Source: Candidatus Cloacimonadota bacterium
Lineage (GTDB): Bacteria; Cloacimonadota; Cloacimonadia; JGIOTU-2
NCBI GenBank assembly: GCA_011043895.1
Contig: DRBZ01000021.1
Coordinates: 1-11,822 of the forward strand
DNA: 11,822 nt
Direction of reading: 5' to 3'
Under the pieces are notes generated by a model, which saw only the letters and a program-made list of their open reading frames with translations, searched no databases and had not been told where the DNA came from. Each line of letters starts with the position of its first letter. The first letter of the stretch is position 1. A program made the position numbers and the translations under genes. Of the stretch, positions 6,978 to 11,822 are shown in pieces.

Positions 6978-9900
6978 ATGAAGAAAGATTATAAAGCAAT
7001 CGATGGCAACACTGCTGCTTCTCATGTAGCGTATGCATTCAGTGAGGTCGCAGCGATCTATCCTATCACTCCTTCTTCTCCGATGGGTGAGCTTGCTGAT
7101 GCCTGGGCTGCAGAAGGAAGAAAAAATGTGTTCGGACAGACCATTGATGTAATCGAAATGCAATCCGAAGGCGGAGCATCAGGAGCAGTTCACGGCTGCT
7201 TATCAGCTGGTGCTCTCACCACAACCTTTACCGCATCCCAGGGTTTGATGCTGATGCTACCCAACATGCACAAGATCGCAGGTGAAATGCTTCCCACAGT
7301 ATTTCATGTTTCTGCACGTTCACTTGCATGTCAATCACTCTCAATCTTTGGTGATCATTCAGATGTAATGTCAGCTCGAAATACTGGGTGGGCTCTGGTA
7401 GCAGCTGGCTCGATTCAGGAAACTATGGATCTGGCTGTTGTTTCACATCTTGCAACACTTAAAGCGAATGTTCCGTTCTTGAATTTCTTCGATGGATTCA
7501 GAACCTCGCACGAGATCCAAAAAGTGCATGTGCTCCCGTATGATGAACTCAAAAGCATGCTGGATATGAAGTATGTCGAGAATTTCAGAAAACGTGCAAT
7601 GAATCCAGAACATCCTTTACTGAAAGTTGGTGCTCAAAATCCTGATGTCTATTTCCAGGGACGAGAAACTGTGAATAAATATTATGATATTACTCCTGAA
7701 ATCGTTCAGGAATATATGGATGTTTTTGCAAAGAAATTCGGACGTGAATATCATCTCTTTGATTATGTAGGAGCTCCTGATGCAGACAGAATAGTAATTG
7801 CAATGGGATCTTCCACAGAAACGATCGAAGAAACAGTCAACTACATGAACAAAAAGTGCGGTGAAAAAGTCGGTGCAATCAAAGTTCGTCTTTACAGACC
7901 GTTCTCAGTTAAAGCATTGATTGACGCAATACCTGAGACAGTGAAAAAGATCGCAGTGTTGGATAGAACAAAAGAGCCAGGTTCGATCGGTGAGCCGCTC
8001 TATCTCGACGTTTCGGTAGCTTTGAAGGACAAGGATATCGAAGTAATTGGTGGACGTTATGGATTATCCTCCAAGGAATTTACTCCAACTATGGTAAAAG
8101 CTGTTTTTGATAATCTTAATGGAGAAGTAAAGCATGGATTTACTGTTGGAATAGTTGATGATGTTACCAATACATCACTCGAGCTTGATGATAAGATCGA
8201 TGCTGAGCCAGAGGGTGTAATCCGCTGCAAATTCTGGGGTTATGGCTCAGATGGTACGGTAGGAGCAAGCAAGAATTCAATTAAAATTATTGGGGATAAC
8301 ACTGACATGTACGTACAAGGTTATTTCCAGTACGATTCCAAGAAATCAGGTGGTATTACAATATCCCATCTACGCTTTGGCAAAGAGAAGATCCAATCAC
8401 AGTATTTATTGAATCATGTTGATTTTGTCGCATTGCACAAATCATCCTATATCGGAAGATATGACATTCTTGAAGGTATCAAAGAGGGTGGTACTTTCCT
8501 TATTAATTCACTCTGGAAAGCTGATGAAGTATTTGAGAATTTAACAAAAGATCTTCAACAGACAATAATTGATAAGAAGATCAAAGTGTACACCATAGAC
8601 GCACTTAAGATAGCTCAGCAGGTTGGACTTGGTACTCGTATCAACACAGTTATGCAGGCGGCATTCTTCAAGATTTCTGGTGTGTTACCCGAGAAAGAAG
8701 CTATTCAGCTTATCAAAGATGCGATCAAAAAGACCTTTATCAAGAAAGGAGAGGAAATCGTTAAGATGAACTGGAAAGCAGTTGATGAAGCTGCTGATGC
8801 TCTTGCTCGTGTACCAATTCCGGATAAGATAACGAAATCCGCTCCTGAACTCAAGCTCATTCCTGATGATGCAGATAGCTTTTGCCAGAATGTGATCAAA
8901 CCAATCATGCATTTCAAAGGTGATGATATCAAGGTCTCTGACATGCCCTTTGATGGACAGATCCCCACTGCTACAAGTCAGCTTGAAAAACGTGGTGTAG
9001 CATCTGAGGTGCCGGAATGGTATCCCGACCTTTGTATACAGTGTAACCAGTGCTCACTGGTTTGTCCACATGCTGCAATTAGAGCTAAACAAATCGATCC
9101 TGAAGATTTGAAAGATGCTCCTGAAGGTTTCGAAACAAGAAAATCTAAAACAAAGAATGAGCGTGATCTTCAGTTTAGAATACAAGTTTATGTAGAAGAT
9201 TGTGTAGGATGCGGTAACTGTGTTGAAACCTGTCCTGTCAAGGATAAAGCTATCAAGATGGTTCCTATCGAGCAGGCACGTGAAAAGGGTGAATCAGACA
9301 GAGTCGATTTCTTTGATGATCTTCCGGATAATGTGCTTGACGGAGTGAAACGTGAATCTGTCAAAGGCAGCCAGTTCCTTATGCCGTATTTTGAATTCAG
9401 CGGTGCCTGTGCAGGTTGTGGAGAAACTCCGTATGTCAAATTGGCATCACAGCTCTTTGGGGACAGAATGATCATTGCAAATGCTACAGGTTGTTCCTCC
9501 ATCTATGGTGGCACTTTTCCGACTGTTCCATATTGTAAGAACAAAGAAGGGCAAGGTCCCACATGGGCAAATTCACTCTTTGAGGATAACGCAGAATATG
9601 GTTTCGGCATGCGTCTTGCAGTTGATTCAAACAGGAAACAATTGAAAACTAATCTCGATAAGTTACAGGAAATTGAAAATCTTTCTGAAGAACTTGCGGA
9701 TCTCATTCTTAAGAATCAGGAGATGTGGAATGAAGTAACTGATGAAGCCAAGGAAATAGCCAAAAAGATCCGTGCAATGCTTCCTCAAGAGTTGGAAAAG
9801 GTAGAAACTGAAGAAGAAAAAAAGATTATCAAAAAGGTGATCGAGCTGCAAGATTATCTCGTAGAACGCAGTGTGTGGAGTTTCGGTGGTGATGGCTGGG

Positions 9901-10508
9901 CGTATGACATCGGCTTTGGCGGTCTTGACCATGTGATAGCACAGAATAGAAATATCAATATCCTCGTGCTCGATACTGAGGTATATTCAAATACCGGTGG
10001 ACAGGCTTCCAAAGCTACTCCGACTGGTTCTGTGGCAAAATTTGCAGCCGCTGGTAAGAGAACAAAGAAAAAAGATATGGGTCGCATGGCAATGACCTAT
10101 GGCTATGTTTATGTAGCGCAGATCGCCATGGGGGCAAATCCAAATCAGGCAATCAAAGCGTTCCTAGAAGCAGAAGCTTACGATGGTCCTTCACTCATCA
10201 TGGCATATTCTCCCTGTATCAATCATGGATTTGATATGAGTAAAACACAGCAGGAGGAGAAACGAGCTGTAGAAGCAGGATACTGGATACTATATCGATA
10301 TAATCCATTACTAGCAAAAGAGGGGAAAAATCCCTTTACACTCGATTCTAAAGAGCCAACAATGGCGTATGAAAACTTCATTGAAAGTGAGATAAGATAT
10401 AGAACTCTGCAACAGCAATATCCGGAGATTGCGCATGTACTCTTTAAGCAAGCTGCTAAGGAAGCGAAAGAACGCTACGCAATCTATAAAAAAATGGCTG
10501 AAGAATAA
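6978..10508 (+). CDS. nifJ: pyruvate:ferredoxin (flavodoxin) oxidoreductase, single-chain
   Basis: A 1176-residue cytoplasmic enzyme that converts pyruvate and CoA to acetyl-CoA and CO2 while reducing ferredoxin; it is the central pyruvate-oxidising step of many anaerobes. All subunits are fused in one chain. The N-terminal alpha domain carries YPITPSSPMGE (28-38, T31 at the active site). Next come domain II (about 260-400) and the gamma domain (about 415-620, GYGSDGTVGASKNS). A ferredoxin-like domain has two 4Fe-4S motifs, C686/C689/C692/C696 and C742/C745/C748/C752. The thiamine-diphosphate-binding beta domain has C811 and C814 (CAGCGE) for the proximal cluster, GDG at 971-973, the NTGGQASKATPTG segment and C1080 in SPCINHG. 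Every cluster cysteine is present. The chain ends soon after the last conserved helix and lacks the extra C-terminal domain that shields the clusters in Desulfovibrio africanus PFOR, suggesting ordinary oxygen sensitivity. GGAGG (6969-6973) lies four bases before the ATG. It is monocistronic, with its own terminator. Confidence 0.97.
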   Translation: MKKDYKAIDGNTAASHVAYAFSEVAAIYPITPSSPMGELADAWAAEGRKNVFGQTIDVIEMQSEGGASGAVHGCLSAGALTTTFTASQGLMLMLPNMHKIAGEMLPTVFHVSARSLACQSLSIFGDHSDVMSARNTGWALVAAGSIQETMDLAVVSHLATLKANVPFLNFFDGFRTSHEIQKVHVLPYDELKSMLDMKYVENFRKRAMNPEHPLLKVGAQNPDVYFQGRETVNKYYDITPEIVQEYMDVFAKKFGREYHLFDYVGAPDADRIVIAMGSSTETIEETVNYMNKKCGEKVGAIKVRLYRPFSVKALIDAIPETVKKIAVLDRTKEPGSIGEPLYLDVSVALKDKDIEVIGGRYGLSSKEFTPTMVKAVFDNLNGEVKHGFTVGIVDDVTNTSLELDDKIDAEPEGVIRCKFWGYGSDGTVGASKNSIKIIGDNTDMYVQGYFQYDSKKSGGITISHLRFGKEKIQSQYLLNHVDFVALHKSSYIGRYDILEGIKEGGTFLINSLWKADEVFENLTKDLQQTIIDKKIKVYTIDALKIAQQVGLGTRINTVMQAAFFKISGVLPEKEAIQLIKDAIKKTFIKKGEEIVKMNWKAVDEAADALARVPIPDKITKSAPELKLIPDDADSFCQNVIKPIMHFKGDDIKVSDMPFDGQIPTATSQLEKRGVASEVPEWYPDLCIQCNQCSLVCPHAAIRAKQIDPEDLKDAPEGFETRKSKTKNERDLQFRIQVYVEDCVGCGNCVETCPVKDKAIKMVPIEQAREKGESDRVDFFDDLPDNVLDGVKRESVKGSQFLMPYFEFSGACAGCGETPYVKLASQLFGDRMIIANATGCSSIYGGTFPTVPYCKNKEGQGPTWANSLFEDNAEYGFGMRLAVDSNRKQLKTNLDKLQEIENLSEELADLILKNQEMWNEVTDEAKEIAKKIRAMLPQELEKVETEEEKKIIKKVIELQDYLVERSVWSFGGDGWAYDIGFGGLDHVIAQNRNINILVLDTEVYSNTGGQASKATPTGSVAKFAAAGKRTKKKDMGRMAMTYGYVYVAQIAMGANPNQAIKAFLEAEAYDGPSLIMAYSPCINHGFDMSKTQQEEKRAVEAGYWILYRYNPLLAKEGKNPFTLDSKEPTMAYENFIESEIRYRTLQQQYPEIAHVLFKQAAKEAKERYAIYKKMAEE

Positions 10509-10531
10509 ATTCTTTAGAGATCAAATATAAG

Positions 10532-10560
10532 AGCCCTAAAATCATTTCGGGGCTTTTTTT
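10532..10560 (+). terminator. intrinsic terminator after the PFOR gene
   Basis: AGCCC (10532-10536) pairs with GGGCT (10550-10554), and the stem can be extended by an inner AAA/TTT past a wobble pair and a bulged base. Seven T follow at once (10554-10560). It begins 24 bases after the PFOR stop codon. On the opposite strand the hairpin is followed only by a mixed CTTATATTT stretch, so it could at best be a weak terminator for the converging minus-strand pair. Confidence 0.88.
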
Positions 10561-10595
10561 GTTGTAACGCAAGATTCTGATCTTGCAAACTCAAC
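10561..10595. repeat. short perfect palindrome between convergent genes
   Basis: GCAAGAT (10569-10575) and ATCTTGC (10580-10586) form a perfect seven-base-pair hairpin with a TCTG loop. GTTG (10561-10564) and CAAC (10592-10595) can close it as an outer stem. No T run follows on either strand, so it is not a second terminator. Its form (hairpin in a convergent 3' gap) fits a REP-like or other dispersed palindromic element, but only one copy is visible. Confidence 0.4.
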
Positions 10596-10652
10596 ATTGG
10601 AATTTTGACTTACTTCGATATTTTATCTAGTATATGTATTATTTAATATCTT

Positions 10653-11009
10653 TTATATTATAAAAATTCCAAGCAGGAACGAGGCAAGATTACAGCATAA
10701 TGAAATGACTATGGCTCGTGTAAACTTTATTCTGAGTAGGAAATAGAGAATAACAGATTCTAAAAGAAAAACACCTATCTCACCGATCGAATATAGAAGA
10801 GCTTTTGTGGGAAGAAAGATTGGTGCGATAAACCAAAGATAGGGTAGTGTGGCAAAAGAACAGATTATACCGGAAAATATGACTCTTTCCCATGAAACAT
10901 CTTCCATTTCCTTCTTATATATCCTTTTCACAAAAAGTATTAAGACAACCGTTTCAATTACCACAGTATCGACTAGTGCAAAGAGAAATTTGTATTCGTA
11001 TTCTGGCAT
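10653..11009 (-). CDS. small four-helix membrane protein of unknown function
   Basis: A 118-residue integral membrane protein of no named family. Four hydrophobic segments are visible: about 7-27, 43-66, 69-93 and 98-118, the last running to the C-terminus. A short charged loop (KRIYKKEMEDVSWER, 28-42) separates the first two and is the only sizeable soluble part. Notable residues within membrane segments are LPYLWF in helix 2, two Glu in helix 3 (in GEIGVFLLES) and an Asn in SLCCNLASFLLG in helix 4; buried polar residues like these often mark a functional site, but none is known here. The ATG (11007-11009) overlaps the stop of the upstream secreted-protein gene as TAATG and has no good Shine-Dalgarno site, so it is probably translated by coupling. 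The pairing suggests that the two proteins work together in the envelope. It converges with the PFOR gene. Confidence 0.75.
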   Translation of the reverse strand: MPEYEYKFLFALVDTVVIETVVLILFVKRIYKKEMEDVSWERVIFSGIICSFATLPYLWFIAPIFLPTKALLYSIGEIGVFLLESVILYFLLRIKFTRAIVISLCCNLASFLLGIFII

Positions 11010-11632
11010 TATTGTTTCTGAGAACTTTCTGAAGAACCTTCACTATCACTAGAAAAGGGTGACCATTTCAGGTTTGGAATCTCGGGGAAATCATACATAA
11101 TGTTTTCTTCTTCACCTGAACTGTTTTTCTTGATCTGCTGTCTTAGAAATAGCACGATTTCATCTCCAATAAAACCAGCGATTTCGTAATCAGATATCTG
11201 AGATTGAAGAGGATCAAATTCATCCACCCAAAAATCTCCTGCATCTATTGAACTGGTAATGAAATGAATATTTGGATCATTGGTGACCTGTTTGAAATAT
11301 GCATCACCATAAAGTTCTGGTCGGATAGATGTATTAATTACTATATTCTCAATCCCCACAGAATCAATGTATTTTTTCTGTGCCCAGTACAATCCAAGAT
11401 CGTTAAATTTATATCCTTTATCAAGGCACTTTTCATTTTTAATTTCAAAAAAATGTGGTGAATCATATGTTGGTCCTACGATAAAACCCAATATGGCGAT
11501 CTCGGGATAGTCATCAAGATTTGTAAAACGTACACAATTCTGGACGATATGATGATCTGAGGGTGCAATATCGCTGAATATAAGTATGGGCACATACATA
11601 ATTATTAAAACAAATAAGAGAGTATTTTTCAT
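11009..11632 (-). CDS. exported protein with two cysteines, unknown function
   Basis: A 207-residue protein with a signal peptide (about residues 1-20, cleavage before D21) and no other membrane segment. The mature part starts DIAPSDHHIVQNCVRFTN and continues with YPEIAILGFIVGP, a beta-strand-rich opening. C33 and C69 are the only cysteines in the mature protein and may form a disulfide. The middle has several Tyr/Trp-rich segments and the C-terminal tail is Ser/Glu-rich and probably disordered. I recall similar openings (Asp-x-x-Pro, His, Cys-Val, Asn, then Pro-Glu/Asp) in uncharacterised exported proteins of FCB bacteria, but give no family name. GGAG at 11638-11641 lies five bases before the ATG and supports this start. 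The stop codon overlaps the start of the following membrane-protein gene, which suggests a two-component envelope unit. Confidence 0.78.
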   Translation of the reverse strand: MKNTLLFVLIIMYVPILIFSDIAPSDHHIVQNCVRFTNLDDYPEIAILGFIVGPTYDSPHFFEIKNEKCLDKGYKFNDLGLYWAQKKYIDSVGIENIVINTSIRPELYGDAYFKQVTNDPNIHFITSSIDAGDFWVDEFDPLQSQISDYEIAGFIGDEIVLFLRQQIKKNSSGEEENIMYDFPEIPNLKWSPFSSDSEGSSESSQKQ

Positions 11633-11822
11633 GGTATCTCCGATTTAATTTTTACCAATAACCACTATCTAATCTCTCCTGAAAAACATCCCAAATGCTG
11701 ATGAATAACTTGACTACGACTATTTAAGTAGGTACAAAACTCCCAAAAAAAATGCAGAGAAGTGCAAAAAGCTGAGAGTTTACGATGATAAAAAAAGAGA
11801 TATCAGAGCCAAATTTATTTAA
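11633..11822. other. non-coding right edge, upstream region of the secreted/membrane pair
   Basis: These 190 bases hold the ribosome binding site and presumably the promoter of the minus-strand pair, but I find no convincing -35/-10 pair. The stretch is AT-rich with several A runs. On the plus strand an ATG at 11785 opens a frame to the window end (MIKKEISEPNLF), which could be the start of a divergent gene. Only 12 codons are visible and the site before it is weak, so it is not called. Confidence 0.4.

Noticed and set aside
8685..10087. Several minus-strand open frames inside the PFOR gene
   Set aside because: They are shadows of a highly conserved coding frame, lack ribosome binding sites and give low-complexity or Ser/Phe-rich products.
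11645..11680. A leader mini-gene on the minus strand (AGGAGAG, then GTG and six sense codons in all) ahead of the secreted-protein gene
   Set aside because: It is too short, has a GTG start, and has no attenuator-like hairpin or codon bias to support it.
11785..11822. Start of a divergent plus-strand gene at the right edge
   Set aside because: Only 12 codons are visible and there is no strong ribosome binding site; it needs sequence beyond the window.

Overview
The window is about 11.8 kb of AT-rich bacterial DNA. Short intergenic gaps, strong GGAGG-type ribosome binding sites, a one-polypeptide pyruvate:ferredoxin oxidoreductase and several exported envelope proteins point to an anaerobic, fermentative Gram-negative (diderm) bacterium. 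The outer-membrane barrel and the secreted proteins resemble those of the FCB group, and Candidatus Cloacimonadota or a neighbour would fit. That placement is inference from style, not a database match.

Layout from left to right. Positions 1-741 hold the 3' end of an IS4-family insertion sequence: a transposase that starts outside the window and a probable right terminal inverted repeat. Positions 841-5018 hold a three-gene plus-strand operon, all with signal peptides: an uncharacterised beta-rich exported protein, a periplasmic FecR-domain protein and a 792-aa outer-membrane beta-barrel protein. It closes with a near-perfect intrinsic terminator at 5041-5068. Positions 5096-6843 hold a minus-strand pair joined by a TAATG overlap: an EnvC-like murein hydrolase activator with a degenerate LytM domain, then a TsaC/YrdC-type threonylcarbamoyl-AMP synthase. 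Divergent from these, 6978-10508 encodes the pyruvate:ferredoxin oxidoreductase, followed by its own terminator and a short perfect palindrome. Positions 10653-11632 hold a second minus-strand TAATG-coupled pair: a secreted protein with two cysteines and a four-helix membrane protein, both of unknown function. The last 190 bases hold no supported gene.

How the genes fit together. The PFOR is central carbon metabolism (pyruvate to acetyl-CoA plus reduced ferredoxin). TsaC makes the t6A tRNA modification, and the EnvC-like protein probably controls cell-wall splitting at division. The most interesting parts are the exported cassette at 841-5018, where a FecR domain is found without any visible sigma factor or inner-membrane anti-sigma region, and the unnamed secreted/membrane pair at 10653-11632. 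I see no CRISPR array, tRNA, rRNA or obvious defence system.
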